Shown here: positions 30,413-43,580 of the stretch, piece by piece
Numbering within the stretch: the stretch's first letter is position 1
How the letters are laid out: every line of letters begins with the position of its first letter
NCBI RefSeq assembly: GCF_001422375.1
Contig: NZ_LMMU01000007.1
Coordinates: 395,136-459,135 of the forward strand
Source: Methylobacterium sp. Leaf99
GTDB taxonomy: Bacteria; Pseudomonadota; Alphaproteobacteria; Rhizobiales; Beijerinckiaceae
Reading direction: 5' to 3'
DNA: 64,000 nt
The notes under the pieces: generated by a model
Databases searched by the model: none
Told to the model about the DNA's origin: nothing
What the model saw: the letters and a program-made list of their open reading frames with translations, nothing else
Translations under genes and position numbers: made by a program

Positions 30413-31549
30413 ATGTTCCACCTGATCTTCGGCCTGCCCTGCCTGTACGTCGTCACCCGGGTGCTGTGGCCGCTGCCCTGGCCGCTCGCCGTGAAGGCGA
30501 TCGTCGCGATCCTCCTGCTGATCGCGTCGCAGTATCACCTGTGGAGCCGCCTCTCGTCCGGCTCGGTGTTCGCGCCCGAATTCCCGCGCGGGCTGATCGT
30601 GCTGTTCAACTGGGCCTTCGGCGCGATCGTCCTCCTGGCGGCCATGCAGCTCACCCTCGACGTCGCGGCCCTGGCCTCGAAGCTCCTGCCCGGTGGCGGC
30701 TGGGCGATTCCCACCGGGTGGCGCTACGCCGAGGCGGCCCTGGCCATGCTCCTGGCGGCGGTGGCGGTGCAGCAGGCCGTGCGGGTGCCGCCGCTCAAGG
30801 ACGTCACCGTCGAGATCGCCGACCTTCCGGCCGGCTTCGACGGCTACACCCTGCTCCAACTCACGGACCTGCATCTCAGCCGCCTGTTTCCGGAGGCATG
30901 GGCGCGGGAGGTGGTGGCGCGGTCCAACGCCCTCGGCGTCGACCTCGTCGTGGTCACCGGCGACCTCATCGACGGGTCCCTGGCATCGCGGCGCGCCGAC
31001 GTGGCGCCCCTGCGCGGGCTGCATGCCCCGGACGGCGTCTGGGTGATCCCCGGCAACCACGAATACTTCTTCGAATACGCGGCGTGGATGCGTCACTATG
31101 CCGGGCTCGGCATGGGCGTGCTCGAAAACCGGCATACGCTCCTGCGGCGCGGTGCCGATGCCGTGGTGCTGGCCGGCGTCACCGACCTGTCGGCGTCGCA
31201 GTCCGGCCAGCCGGTCCACGACCTCGATGCGGCCCTGGCCGGTGCGCCGCCGAACGTCCCCATCGTTCTCCTCGACCATCAGCCGAGGGATGCGGGCCGG
31301 GCGGCCGCGCGGGGCGTGGCCCTGCAGCTCTCCGGGCATACGCATGGCGGGATGATCCGGGGCCTCGACCGCCTGGTGGCACGGGCGAACAACGGGTTCG
31401 TCTCGGGCGCCTACGCGGTCGGCGGGATGACCCTCTACGTCAACAACGGCACGGGGCTGTGGCCGGGCTTCGCCCTGAGGCTGGGTCCTCCGTCCGAGCT
31501 GACGCGCATCACGCTTCGGACCAAGGGGTTTTCGCGGAACGCCCGCTGA
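30413..31549 (+). CDS. Membrane-anchored metallophosphoesterase (YaeI-like)
   Basis: 378 residues. Four hydrophobic helices fill the first 130 residues, and a calcineurin-like phosphoesterase domain follows, facing either side of the inner membrane. Dinuclear metal motifs are all present: DLH ([11 protein letters not shown]), GD ([10 protein letters not shown]), GNHE ([12 protein letters not shown]), a late His (LLDHQPRD) and GHTH (LSGHTHGG). The family includes UDP-2,3-diacylglucosamine and phosphodiester hydrolases; the substrate here is unknown. The start is ATG at 30413 ([10 protein letters not shown]). It converges with the AraC gene 35 bases downstream. Confidence 0.87.
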   Translation: MFHLIFGLPCLYVVTRVLWPLPWPLAVKAIVAILLLIASQYHLWSRLSSGSVFAPEFPRGLIVLFNWAFGAIVLLAAMQLTLDVAALASKLLPGGGWAIPTGWRYAEAALAMLLAAVAVQQAVRVPPLKDVTVEIADLPAGFDGYTLLQLTDLHLSRLFPEAWAREVVARSNALGVDLVVVTGDLIDGSLASRRADVAPLRGLHAPDGVWVIPGNHEYFFEYAAWMRHYAGLGMGVLENRHTLLRRGADAVVLAGVTDLSASQSGQPVHDLDAALAGAPPNVPIVLLDHQPRDAGRAAARGVALQLSGHTHGGMIRGLDRLVARANNGFVSGAYAVGGMTLYVNNGTGLWPGFALRLGPPSELTRITLRTKGFSRNAR

Positions 31550-31583
31550 CCCGGTGTGCCCGGAGCGGGAACCTGCGGCGATC

Positions 31584-32459
31584 TCACGCTTCGTCGCGCG
31601 GCGAATGTCCGAACAACGCCTTGTAGGCGCGACTGAACGCGGCCTCGGACTCGTAGCCGACCCGGAGCCCGATCTCGCCGACGCGCGCGTCGCGCCGCCT
31701 CAGCATGTCGCGGGCGAGGCCGAGCCGCCATTCGTTCTGGTAGCGCAGCGGTGCCCGGCCGCCGAGTTCGGTGAACCGCTCGGCGAAGCTCGAACGGGAC
31801 ATGCCGGCGACCTCGGCCAACGCGTCGAGGCTCCAGGGTTGCGTCGGTCTCCTGTGCATGACCTTGAGCGCCCGCGCGATGCGCGCATCGGACAGGCCGC
31901 CCAACCACCCTGACGTATGCCCGAGGTGGACCCAGGTCCGAAGCGTGCGGATGACGAGCAGATCGATGATTCGGGAGATCATCAGGGCCGCGCCGGGCTG
32001 CGCGTCGACGGTTTCGCGCATCATGAAGTGGACCATGCCGTCGAGCCATTCCGCACCCTGGGCACGCTGGATGTGGAGGCAGCGCGGCAGGGCGGAGATC
32101 ATGCCCCGCAGGCTGTAGGGGTCGAAGCGGAACCGGCAGACGATGACCCGCGCGTCGCCCCCGGACGCCACGAGGCGCGATGCGCCCGGGCCGCGGGGCA
32201 GGAGCACGAGATCGCCCGTGTCGATGGAGACGGGTCCGAGGTCGCCCGCACCGACGTGGAGCGCGCCCTCGGCGACGATGAGGATATGGGCCGCCCCAGC
32301 CTCCAGATTCAGCCGCTCCGACTGCGCGACGGTCCGGGAATCGACATGGTCCCCGGTGAGGCGGATCTGCGCCAGGACGTGTGAGAGCAGATCGTCCGTT
32401 GCTGCACCGCGCGGACCATCATCCGGAAGATCGGTCAAGTTCTCCCGGGTTTCCGTCAT
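31584..32459 (-). CDS. AraC family transcriptional regulator (cupin_6 type)
   Basis: 291 residues. The N-terminal half (about 25-170) is a cupin-like ligand domain (HILIVAEGALHVGAGDLGPVSI region). The C-terminal 100 residues hold two helix-turn-helix units: WSLDALAEVAGMSRSSFAERF, then LRYQNEWRLGLARDMLRRRD, then IGLRVGYESEAAFSRAYKAL, which is the AraC signature. It diverges from the DUF308 membrane protein gene across 185 bases and is the obvious candidate to regulate it. The inducer is unknown. Cupin_6 AraC proteins often control small oxidoreductase or membrane-protein genes. Confidence 0.9.
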   Translation of the reverse strand: MTETRENLTDLPDDGPRGAATDDLLSHVLAQIRLTGDHVDSRTVAQSERLNLEAGAAHILIVAEGALHVGAGDLGPVSIDTGDLVLLPRGPGASRLVASGGDARVIVCRFRFDPYSLRGMISALPRCLHIQRAQGAEWLDGMVHFMMRETVDAQPGAALMISRIIDLLVIRTLRTWVHLGHTSGWLGGLSDARIARALKVMHRRPTQPWSLDALAEVAGMSRSSFAERFTELGGRAPLRYQNEWRLGLARDMLRRRDARVGEIGLRVGYESEAAFSRAYKALFGHSPRDEA

Positions 32460-32644
32460 GTCACCGGCCGATCGGGGGCTGTACTCAGACCGCCATGGAG
32501 GGGCGCATCCCCATGGGGAAACAGCCCTTTTTCGCGGGATCGGATCTCCATCCCGGCCTCTCCCCGCATGATCGACGGGTCTGCCGATCCGCCGTCACGG
32601 CGGCCCGACGGGGTCACGGCATTTCTACAGTTGAGGACAAAGAG

Positions 32645-33208
32645 ATGACACACCACACCGACGCACGCTGGCTGAGGTTTTATTATGTCCTGCGGGCCGG
32701 GGTTGCCGCCGCCTGGGTCGCAGCCGCGTTCACCCTCGGCGAGGGCCTGCCGGCGGGCATCGCCATCCTGCTGGTCGCCTACCCGGCATGGGATGCGGCG
32801 GCCAATCTCCTCGATGCGCGGCGCAGCGGCGGCCTCAGGTCCAATCCCAGCCAGGCCGGCAATGCAGCCGTGAGCGTCGTCACCGCGGTCGCGGTCGCCG
32901 TCGCGCTCGGGCAGGGTCCCCACGCGGTCGTGGCGGTGTTCGGGGCCTGGGCCATTCTCTCCGGGCTGCTGCAACTCGCCACCGGCCTGCGTCGCTGGAA
33001 GGCCGGTGCCCAGTGGGCGATGGTCCTGAGCGGGGCGCAATCGGCCCTCGCCGGCGGCTTCTTCCTCAAACAGGCGACGGGTGCCGCGACGCCGGGGATC
33101 AGGGACATCGCGCCCTACGCCGCGTTCGGCGCCTTCTACTTTCTCGTATCGGCCGTGTGGTTGACGGTGGCGCGAGCGCGGCAGGCCCCGGTCGGCCGCA
33201 CGGCCTGA
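32645..33208 (+). CDS. DUF308-like small integral membrane protein
   Basis: 187 residues with about six hydrophobic segments separated by short loops (YVLRAGVAAAWVAAAFTLGEG, PAGIAILLVAYPAWDAAANLL, AVSVVTAVAVAVALGQG, AFGAFYFLVSAVWLTVA). Spacing and the LSGLLQLATGLRRWK segment are typical of DUF308/HdeD-like membrane proteins, whose function is unknown though some are acid-stress related. The ATG at 32645 follows GGACAAAGAG. It is probably controlled by the divergent AraC-family gene. Confidence 0.75.
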   Translation: MTHHTDARWLRFYYVLRAGVAAAWVAAAFTLGEGLPAGIAILLVAYPAWDAAANLLDARRSGGLRSNPSQAGNAAVSVVTAVAVAVALGQGPHAVVAVFGAWAILSGLLQLATGLRRWKAGAQWAMVLSGAQSALAGGFFLKQATGAATPGIRDIAPYAAFGAFYFLVSAVWLTVARARQAPVGRTA

Positions 33209-33425
33209 ACCCCGAACCTCGAGGGCACGGTCGCCTGCTCGACCACGCGCCTCCGGCGTCGTCCGACGGCACGCCGGTCGGGCCCGGGCCGGAACACCCG
33301 AGCGACCGGCCCCGGGATCGTCGATTCGCCGCCGGGCGCCTCGCCCCTACCTTACCCTCCGTGACGCGGCGGAAAGCCGTGCGCCGGCCGCAAACCGGTC
33401 GGACGTGGGAACCGGAGGAAACCAG

Positions 33426-33896
33426 ATGCCCAACCATCTGTTCGACGAAAGCAACATCACCTGGCGGACCCTGGATTGGCTCCCGCACATCGCGTTCTTC
33501 GTCTACAAGGTCGACGAGGAGAACCGCATCGTCGACGTGGTGTTCAAGTTCGCGGCGAACCAGCGGGTGATGCTGCATCGGCACAAGAGCCCCTACGTGA
33601 CCCTGGTGATGCAGGGGGAGCTCCGGTTCTACCGCGAGGACGGAACCCTGAAGGAAATCCGTCCGACGGGCAGCTACGTCTCGGGCGTCGCCAACGGCGA
33701 TCCGCACATGGAGGGGGGCGGCGACGAGGATGCCATCGTGTTCTTCAGCAACCGCAACATCGAGGACGCCCTCTACGAGTTCCTCGACGAGGCGGGCCAC
33801 CCCGTCCAGGTCCTCGGCATCGCGGACTTCAAGGCGCAGCTCGAAGACCAGATCGCGACGGGCACCTTCGCCAAGGTCACCGCCAGGGCCGCGTAG
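33426..33896 (+). CDS. Cupin-domain protein (ChrR/dioxygenase-like fold)
   Basis: 156 residues. The ATG at 33426 is preceded by GGAGGAAACCAG, one of the clearest ribosome sites in the window, which decides against an in-frame upstream ATG. A single cupin barrel spans about 25-130. The first metal motif is VMLHRHKSPYVTLVMQGE (two His and a Glu) and a second sits near GDPHMEGG. The fold resembles 2,4'-dihydroxyacetophenone dioxygenase-like and ChrR-like cupins. It could be a small dioxygenase or isomerase, or a ligand sensor; the substrate is unknown. It stands alone and is followed by a strong hairpin. Confidence 0.8.
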   Translation: MPNHLFDESNITWRTLDWLPHIAFFVYKVDEENRIVDVVFKFAANQRVMLHRHKSPYVTLVMQGELRFYREDGTLKEIRPTGSYVSGVANGDPHMEGGGDEDAIVFFSNRNIEDALYEFLDEAGHPVQVLGIADFKAQLEDQIATGTFAKVTARAA

Positions 33897-33903
33897 CCAT
33901 CGC

Positions 33904-33937
33904 GGACACCGGGGGAGCCGCGGTCTCCCCGGTGTTC
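33904..33937 (+). terminator. Hairpin after the cupin gene
   Basis: ACACCGGGG (33906-33914) pairs with CCCCGGTGT (33927-33935), a nine-pair perfect stem with extension on both sides and a GC-rich loop. It begins 10 bases after the stop codon. There is no T-tract, so intrinsic termination is uncertain. Confidence 0.5.
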
Positions 33938-34008
33938 GCAACTACGATCGGCCGGCGTGGCCGGTCGTGCCGGTGTCATCCCCACGACCCCGCCGGGGCA
34001 TGCGCCCC

Positions 34009-34986
34009 CTATTCCGTCGGGACCACCATCTCGAAGTGCAGTCCGCTCCCGTCGATGCTGCGCTGGAAGCGGCCGCGCAGGCTCCGTTCGATGGTCTGCC
34101 GCAGGAGGCGGGAGCCGAAGCCGGTCCCGTCGGCCTTGTCGGCCTTGGTCGGAGCCACGCCTTCCTTCCAGGTCAGCCGCATCTCGCGCCCATCGGCGCG
34201 ACCCTGCAGCCTCAGGGTTCCGCCCCCCGAGAGGGCCCCGTACTTGGCCGAGTTGGTGGCGAGTTCGTGGAAGATCATGGCGTAATCGTTGACCCGGTCC
34301 GGGGGCACGGTCGCGCTTGCGTCGATCGCGATGCTGATGTTGGCTCCATCGCCGTAGGGGGACAGGATCCGTTCGGCGAGATCCTGCAGCCTGACGTCAC
34401 CCTGGTCGTGCCTGTGCGAGCGCGTCGCCAGGCTCGTCGCCTCATGCAGGACGCCGAACCGCCGGGAGAGATCCTCGGCGAAGTTGGGCGTCGACTTGGC
34501 GTCCCGGGCGACGATGGCGGTGAGCGCCCGGGCCACGGTGAACATGTTCGAGACCCGGTGCTCGAGTTCCGCGGTCAGAAGGTGCTCTGCCTCCTCGGCG
34601 CGCTTGCGGTCGGTGATGTCGAGGAAGATGGCCTGCACCCATTCGCCGACCTGACCGGCGTCGCCGCCGACGCCGCGTGCCGAGATCCAGCGGGCGTCGG
34701 CACCGTCCCCGATGCGGAAGTCGAAGCTGTAGGGTCCCGGATCGGTCGCGCTCGCATCCCAGTCGCGCATCATTCCGTGCCGATCCTCGGCGCACACCTT
34801 CTCAAAAAGTTCGTCGATGGGAACGACGGTCTTGGAGGTGCCCCAGAACTCCCGGCACAGGTCGTCGAGTTGGGCCAACCGCCGGCTCGGCGACCATGCC
34901 CACAGGGCGACGCCGCCCCGGTGGATGGTTTCGGTGAAGCTCGCGAGTGTCCACTCGTACTCGGTCGGCGTGGTATCGGCGGCCAT
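34009..34986 (-). CDS. PAS HWE-family histidine kinase
   Basis: 325 residues from the ATG at 34986 (MAADTTPTEYEWTLASF); an upstream extension in frame looks non-coding. One PAS domain (about 15-130) ends in the PAC motif FLDITDRKRAEE. The HWE kinase follows: TAELEHRVSNMFTVARALTAI (with Ser where most have Lys), an N-box HELATNSAKYGALSGGG, LTWKEGVAP for the W-x-E region, and GTGFGSRLLRQTIER. It is a short cytosolic sensor with no membrane helix. It diverges from a single-domain response regulator 196 bases away, a likely partner. Confidence 0.88.
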   Translation of the reverse strand: MAADTTPTEYEWTLASFTETIHRGGVALWAWSPSRRLAQLDDLCREFWGTSKTVVPIDELFEKVCAEDRHGMMRDWDASATDPGPYSFDFRIGDGADARWISARGVGGDAGQVGEWVQAIFLDITDRKRAEEAEHLLTAELEHRVSNMFTVARALTAIVARDAKSTPNFAEDLSRRFGVLHEATSLATRSHRHDQGDVRLQDLAERILSPYGDGANISIAIDASATVPPDRVNDYAMIFHELATNSAKYGALSGGGTLRLQGRADGREMRLTWKEGVAPTKADKADGTGFGSRLLRQTIERSLRGRFQRSIDGSGLHFEMVVPTE

Positions 34987-35182
34987 GCATTCCCTAGGTC
35001 TATCCGGAGCCTCGGCGACGCCTGCCGCATCACCGGGCGCATCACCGGGAATGGAAACCCGCCGTCCGGGAATTTGCTCCGCGCCCGGGGCAAGTGGGAT
35101 GACCGTGACGGGGCCGGACGCGCTCATTTCACAATCACGTTCGGCACCGGCAACTCATCCCCGGCTTGCCTGTTGGGACGCC

Positions 35183-35557
35183 ATGACGATGAAGCGCTCC
35201 CCGGAAACATCGCTCGTCCTCGTCGTCGAGGACGATGATCTCGTACGGTTCTGTGCCGTCGAGATGCTCGAAGACGCCGGGTTCGGCGTGGTGGAGGCAC
35301 GTCATGCCGACGAGGCCTGGTCGGTCCTGCACCGGCGGTCGGACATCGGTGTGCTTTTCACCGATGTCGACATGCCGGGCTCCATGTGCGGGGTGACCTT
35401 GGCCGAACGCGTCTACGAGGCGTGGCCGGAGATCCGTCTGATCCTGACCTCCGGGCGCCAGCGCCTCGCCGACCGGGAAGTTCCCGACCACGGCCTTTTC
35501 GTGCCCAAGCCCTACAGCGCGTCCGAGGTGGTGGCCGCGATCCAGCACGCCGCATGA
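35183..35557 (+). CDS. Single-domain response regulator (CheY-like)
   Basis: 124 residues that are a receiver domain only. The acidic pocket is in LVLVVEDDDLVRF, the phospho-acceptor Asp in VLFTDVDMPGSMCGV, the conserved Thr/Ser in LILTSGRQR, and the Lys in FVPKPYSASEVVAAI. With no output domain, it would act by protein contact or as a phosphate sink. The divergent HWE kinase and the downstream LOV hybrid kinase are both candidate partners. HWE kinases usually pair with such stand-alone receivers. Confidence 0.9.
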   Translation: MTMKRSPETSLVLVVEDDDLVRFCAVEMLEDAGFGVVEARHADEAWSVLHRRSDIGVLFTDVDMPGSMCGVTLAERVYEAWPEIRLILTSGRQRLADREVPDHGLFVPKPYSASEVVAAIQHAA

Positions 35558-35749
35558 CGCGCACGGCATCGGGGATCTTTTCGACCCGTCATTCGACGGG
35601 TCGGGCATCCGGAAGGTCCTGACGCGACGCCCATGCCTTCCGGGATTTTGCGGAATCGTCTAGGCCGGCGGAAAGCGCGGGCGGACCGTCCGCTCGGTCG
35701 AGCCGAGGCGCGGTTGTCGCCACGCGTTCGAGATGGGGCGGCAAGGCCG

Positions 35750-38700
35750 GTGAAAGCGACCAGCGTGAAAAGTCTCACCCCTCCGGACCCGACATCCCGG
35801 CCGTCCTCCGAAATCGTCCGGATCGATACGGACCGCATCCTTTCGGAAATCGCGGGCGGCGACGGGCTCACCGATCCGTTCGCCGCCGCCGTGCGTGCCA
35901 CCCGCATGCCGATGATCATCACGGACCCCCGGCAGCACGACAATCCGATCATCTTCGCCAACGCGGCGTTCGGGCGGCTGACGGGCTACGCCCCGGACGA
36001 GATCCTCGGGCACAATTGCCGCTTCCTCCAGGGTCCGGACACGGACCCGCGGGACGTCGCCCGCATCCGGGACGCCGTCACCGAGCGGCGCGGCATCGAT
36101 TTGGCGCTCCTGAACTACCGCAAGGACGGGACCACCTTCTGGAACCAGCTGCTCCTGGCGCCGGTCCTGGATGCCCGGGGTGAGGTCGCCTACTTCTTCG
36201 CGAGCCAGTACGACGTCACCGCCGACATGGGGCAACTGACCGCCCTCAGGGGCAGGAACGATGCCCTGACCGCCGAACGGGCCGCCAGCGCCGACCGCCT
36301 GCAGTTCAGCGAGACGGTCCTGCGCCTCGCCACCGAGGCAGCGGAGATCGGGACCTGGGACTTGGACGCGGTCACCGATACCCTGATCTGGTCGCCCCGA
36401 ACCCAACCGATGTTCGGCCTCTCGCCGAATGCGGCCTACGACCTGACGACCTTCGTCGAGACACTGCATCCCGAGGACCGGGCGGCGACGATGGCGGCCC
36501 TCGCCGCCATGCTCGATCCCACCCTCCGGGCGGCGTTGGACATCGAGTACCGCATCGTCGGGCGGGAGGACGGGGTCGTGCGCTGGCTCGCCTCCAAGGG
36601 GCGGGGCATTTTCGACGATCAGGGTCGATGCGTGCGCGCCGTCGGCATCGTCCGCGAGGTGACCGAACGCGCCGAGGCCGATCTGGCCCGGCGGGAAGAG
36701 GAGAAGCGACGCACGACGCTCCTCGAACTGAACGACCGGCTTCGGGACATTCAGGACCCCGACGCCCTCGCCCACACGGCCTGCGCGGTGGTCGGCACCG
36801 TCCTCGGGGTGAGCCGGGTCGGGTACGGTGTGATCGACACGGTGGCCGAGACCATCACCATCGAGCGCGACTGGAACGCCCCCGGCATCCGCAGCCTCGC
36901 GGGCGTCCTGCAGTTCCGCGATTACGGGTCGTACATCGAGGACCTCAAGCGGGGCGAGATCGCGGTGGTGTCGGATGCGTCGGCGGACCCGCGCACCCGG
37001 GCCAACGCGGACGCCCTGGAGAGCATCAGCGCCGCGGCGTTCGTCAACATGCCCCTGGTCGAGCAGGGCTCGTCCGTGGCCCTGTTCTACGCGAACCACG
37101 CGGTGCCGCGCTCCTGGGCGGAGGGCGAGATCGCGTTCATGCGCGAGGTCGCCGGCCGGGTCCGCCTGGCGACGGAGCGCCTGCGTTCGGAGCGGGCCCT
37201 GCGGACCAGCGAGGAGCAGTTCCGCATCCTCACGCAGGCCATCCCGAACCAGGTCTGGGCGGCCCGGCCCGACGGTTATCTCTACTGGTTCAACGCGCAG
37301 GCCTATGCCTATGCCGGCGCCGAACCCGGCTCCCTGGACGGCGTCGCGGAATGGAGCCGCATCGTCCATCCCGACGATCTCCCGCCGGCCGGGGAGGCCT
37401 GGGCCGAGTCCCTCGCCACCGGCGCGGTGTACGAGACCGAGTTCCGTATCCGGCGATTCGATGGCGCCTATCGCTGGTTCCTGGTCCGCGCCGAACCGGT
37501 CAGGTCCCCGGACGGCGCCATCGTCCAGTGGGTCGGCACCAACACCGACATCGACGAGCGTCGGTCCCAGGCCGCCGAGCTCGCGGCCCTGAACGCGACC
37601 CTCGAACGGCAGGTCGCCGAGCGGACCACCGACCGCAACGCCCTGTGGCAGTTGTCGACGGACATCATGCTCCGCTGCGCCTTCGACGGCCGGATCGTCG
37701 CGGTCAACCCGGCCTGGACCGCGATGCTCGGCTGGCGCGAGGGCGAACTGGTCGGCACCTCCCTGTTCGACCTGCTCCATCCCGACGACATCGAGCGGAC
37801 CATCGCCGGGGCCAGGAATTCGTCGGAGGGCCAGTCCCTGGCCCGGTTCGAGAACCGCTATCGCCACCGGGATGGCAGCTATCGCTGGGTCTCGTGGTCG
37901 ACGCGTCCCGACGAGACCCTGATCAACGCGGTCGGTCGGGACGTCACGGCGGAGAAGGAGCAGGCGGAAGCCCTGCTCCGGGCCGAGGAGCAACTCCGGC
38001 AATCGCAGAAGATGGAGGCGGTCGGACAATTGACCGGGGGGTTGGCCCACGACTTCAACAACCTGCTCGCCGGCATCTCGGGCAGCCTGGAGCTTCTGCA
38101 GACCCGCATGGCGCAGGGCCGGCTGACCGACCTCGACCGCTACATCAACGCCGCCCAGGGCGCCTCGAAACGGGCCGCGGCCCTCACCCACCGGCTCCTG
38201 GCCTTCTCCCGGCGCCAGACCCTCGACCCGAAGCCCACCAACGTGAACGGCCTCATCGCCGGCATGGAGGAGCTCATCCGCCGCACCGTCGGGCCGTCCG
38301 TCCACGTCGAGGTGGTCGGTGCCTCGGGCCTGTGGCCGGCCCTGGTCGACCCGCCGCAGCTCGAGAACGCCCTGCTGAACCTGTGCATCAACGCCCGCGA
38401 CGCCATGCCGGACGGCGGCCGCATCACCATCGAGACCGCCAACAAGTGGCTCGACGACCGGGGCGGCAAGGAACGCGACCTGCCCCCGGGCCAGTACCTC
38501 TCCCTCTGCGTGTCCGACACCGGCACCGGCATGACGCCCGAGGTGATCGAGCGCGCCTTCGACCCGTTCTTCACCACCAAGCCTATCGGCCAGGGCACCG
38601 GGCTCGGGCTGTCGATGATCTACGGCTTCGTCCGGCAATCGGGGGGGCACGTCCGGATCTACTCGGAGATCGGAGACGGCACGACCATGTGCCTCTACCT

Positions 38701-39142
38701 CCCGCGCCACTACGGCGCCGCGGAGGAGGCCGACCCCATGGGCTCCCTCGGCGACGCGCCGCGGGCGGAGCAGGGGCAGACCGTGCTGATCGTCGACGAC
38801 GAGCCCACCGTCCGCATGCTGGTGACCGAGGTCCTGGAGGATCTCGGCTACACCGCCATCGAGGCGGCCGACGGCCCGGCGGGTCTCAAGGTCCTGCGCT
38901 CGAACGTGCGCATCGACCTGCTGGTGACCGATGTCGGTCTCCCCGGCGGCATGAACGGGCGTCAGGTCGCCGATGCGGCGCGGGTCAGCCGGCCGGGCCT
39001 GAAGGTGCTGTTCATCACCGGCTACGCCGAGAACGCCGTCGTCGGGAACGGACACCTCGACCCCGGCATGGCCGTCCTGACGAAGCCCTTCGTGATGGAA
39101 GCCCTGGCCTCGCGCATCCGCGAGCTCATCGCCGGCCCGTAG
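35750..39142 (+). CDS. LOV-PAS-GAF-PAS hybrid histidine kinase (putative blue-light sensor)
   Basis: About 1130 residues from the GTG at 35750; an ATG at 35633 would add 39 Arg-rich residues. The first domain is a true LOV domain: FANAAFGRLTGY, GHNCRFLQGPDTD with the adduct-forming Cys (codon at 36017), NYRKDGTTFWNQ, and the Gln in FASQYDVT. Then come a PAS, a GAF (about 340-500), two more PAS domains, HisKA ([20 protein letters not shown]), an ATPase (NLCINARDAMPDGG, FFTTKPIGQGTGLGLSM) and a receiver (VLIVDDEPTV, VTDVGLPGGMNG, TKPF). It therefore probably senses blue light through bound flavin. It shares its strand with the single-domain regulator about 190 bases upstream. Confidence 0.9.
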   Translation: MKATSVKSLTPPDPTSRPSSEIVRIDTDRILSEIAGGDGLTDPFAAAVRATRMPMIITDPRQHDNPIIFANAAFGRLTGYAPDEILGHNCRFLQGPDTDPRDVARIRDAVTERRGIDLALLNYRKDGTTFWNQLLLAPVLDARGEVAYFFASQYDVTADMGQLTALRGRNDALTAERAASADRLQFSETVLRLATEAAEIGTWDLDAVTDTLIWSPRTQPMFGLSPNAAYDLTTFVETLHPEDRAATMAALAAMLDPTLRAALDIEYRIVGREDGVVRWLASKGRGIFDDQGRCVRAVGIVREVTERAEADLARREEEKRRTTLLELNDRLRDIQDPDALAHTACAVVGTVLGVSRVGYGVIDTVAETITIERDWNAPGIRSLAGVLQFRDYGSYIEDLKRGEIAVVSDASADPRTRANADALESISAAAFVNMPLVEQGSSVALFYANHAVPRSWAEGEIAFMREVAGRVRLATERLRSERALRTSEEQFRILTQAIPNQVWAARPDGYLYWFNAQAYAYAGAEPGSLDGVAEWSRIVHPDDLPPAGEAWAESLATGAVYETEFRIRRFDGAYRWFLVRAEPVRSPDGAIVQWVGTNTDIDERRSQAAELAALNATLERQVAERTTDRNALWQLSTDIMLRCAFDGRIVAVNPAWTAMLGWREGELVGTSLFDLLHPDDIERTIAGARNSSEGQSLARFENRYRHRDGSYRWVSWSTRPDETLINAVGRDVTAEKEQAEALLRAEEQLRQSQKMEAVGQLTGGLAHDFNNLLAGISGSLELLQTRMAQGRLTDLDRYINAAQGASKRAAALTHRLLAFSRRQTLDPKPTNVNGLIAGMEELIRRTVGPSVHVEVVGASGLWPALVDPPQLENALLNLCINARDAMPDGGRITIETANKWLDDRGGKERDLPPGQYLSLCVSDTGTGMTPEVIERAFDPFFTTKPIGQGTGLGLSMIYGFVRQSGGHVRIYSEIGDGTTMCLYLPRHYGAAEEADPMGSLGDAPRAEQGQTVLIVDDEPTVRMLVTEVLEDLGYTAIEAADGPAGLKVLRSNVRIDLLVTDVGLPGGMNGRQVADAARVSRPGLKVLFITGYAENAVVGNGHLDPGMAVLTKPFVMEALASRIRELIAGP

Positions 39143-39264
39143 CCTCGACGCGGACCGGCCTGGGGGTTCGGCGACTGCCGTCCCGCCGGGGCGGACCTCC
39201 AGCGAACCCGCCGGTCCGTAACATCCTGCCGGGATCGGGTTCGACGCCCGGGCGGCTCACACGA

Positions 39265-39291
39265 ATGGGCCGCCCCGGGGGAGCGGCCCAT
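39265..39291. terminator. Hairpin between convergent genes
   Basis: ATGGGCCGC (39265-39273) pairs with GCGGCCCAT (39283-39291) around a CCCGGGGGA loop. It lies between the end of the LOV kinase gene and the end of nrdJ, which converge. There is no clear T-tract, so it is only a candidate bidirectional terminator. Confidence 0.45.
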
Positions 39292-39373
39292 CCGTTCGCC
39301 TGCTGGTTTCGTGCGGACTAGCGAAGCGTCATCTTGCGGACGTCGCCGGCCGTCATGCGCGGCCGCGCTTCGA

Positions 39374-43105
<3,732 letters not shown>

Positions 43106-43580
43106 GAAACCTGTCTCCCGCCCATGGCGCGATGGCGCCGGCGCTGTGATGCTGGACTGGTGCGGACAAGCGACCGCGAACGCCCGCGCCGCGCTGTCGA
43201 AACCAGACAAAATCGATGAACCGCCGAGGGACCGGATCGCTTCGGCGACATCCGAAAGCTAGCGCGTCGAGGGCCCTCACGTCAACAACTTGTGTGCGTC
43301 GGCTATGTTCCTGACTAGATGTTGTGTCGGCACCCTAAATCCTGTGGATATCCGAGGCTTTCGGATAAGTGCTCTTTGGCGCTCGCGGAATCGCCGCGAA
43401 AATTTTCGGAGCCCACAGGTTGGGGCCGATGGGGCCAGGCGTGCGCCATGGTTAACGCGGCCGGGGTGTGACAATCCGGGCGCAGGCGGGCCCGCCGACT
43501 GGACTTGAGGACGGCGCCTCACCATAGTCCCGCGCACATGACGGACCGGCGGCCGACACCGCCCCTTTCAGGCGAACGCG
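43106..43580. other. nrdJ promoter region, divergent from the NDUFA12 gene
   Basis: 475 bases, AT-richer than the surroundings, with the paired NrdR-like boxes at 43280-43327. Short open frames here are not convincing. I looked for a cobalamin riboswitch (B12 box GCCACTG-like) and did not find one. Confidence 0.55.
43280..43327 (-). promoter_or_regulatory. Tandem NrdR-like boxes upstream of nrdJ
   Basis: Two 16-base sites, 43280-43295 (CGTCAACAACTTGTGT) and 43312-43327 (TGACTAGATGTTGTGT), both end in TTGTGT. They match the NrdR consensus recalled here (acaCwAtATaTwGtgt) at 10 and 12 of 16 positions. Their starts are 32 bases apart, about three helical turns, which is the spacing expected for paired NrdR boxes. 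This supports repression of nrdJ by NrdR, whose gene is not in the window. Confidence 0.6.

Noticed and set aside
30084..30425. Small plus-strand gene before the metallophosphoesterase
   Set aside because: The frame crosses a tandem noncoding repeat and overlaps the next gene start, without a ribosome site or domain.
43106..43580. Cobalamin riboswitch upstream of the B12-dependent reductase
   Set aside because: No B12-box-like sequence or supporting stems found. B12 riboswitches normally control B12-independent isozymes or transport genes, and paired NrdR boxes explain the region better.
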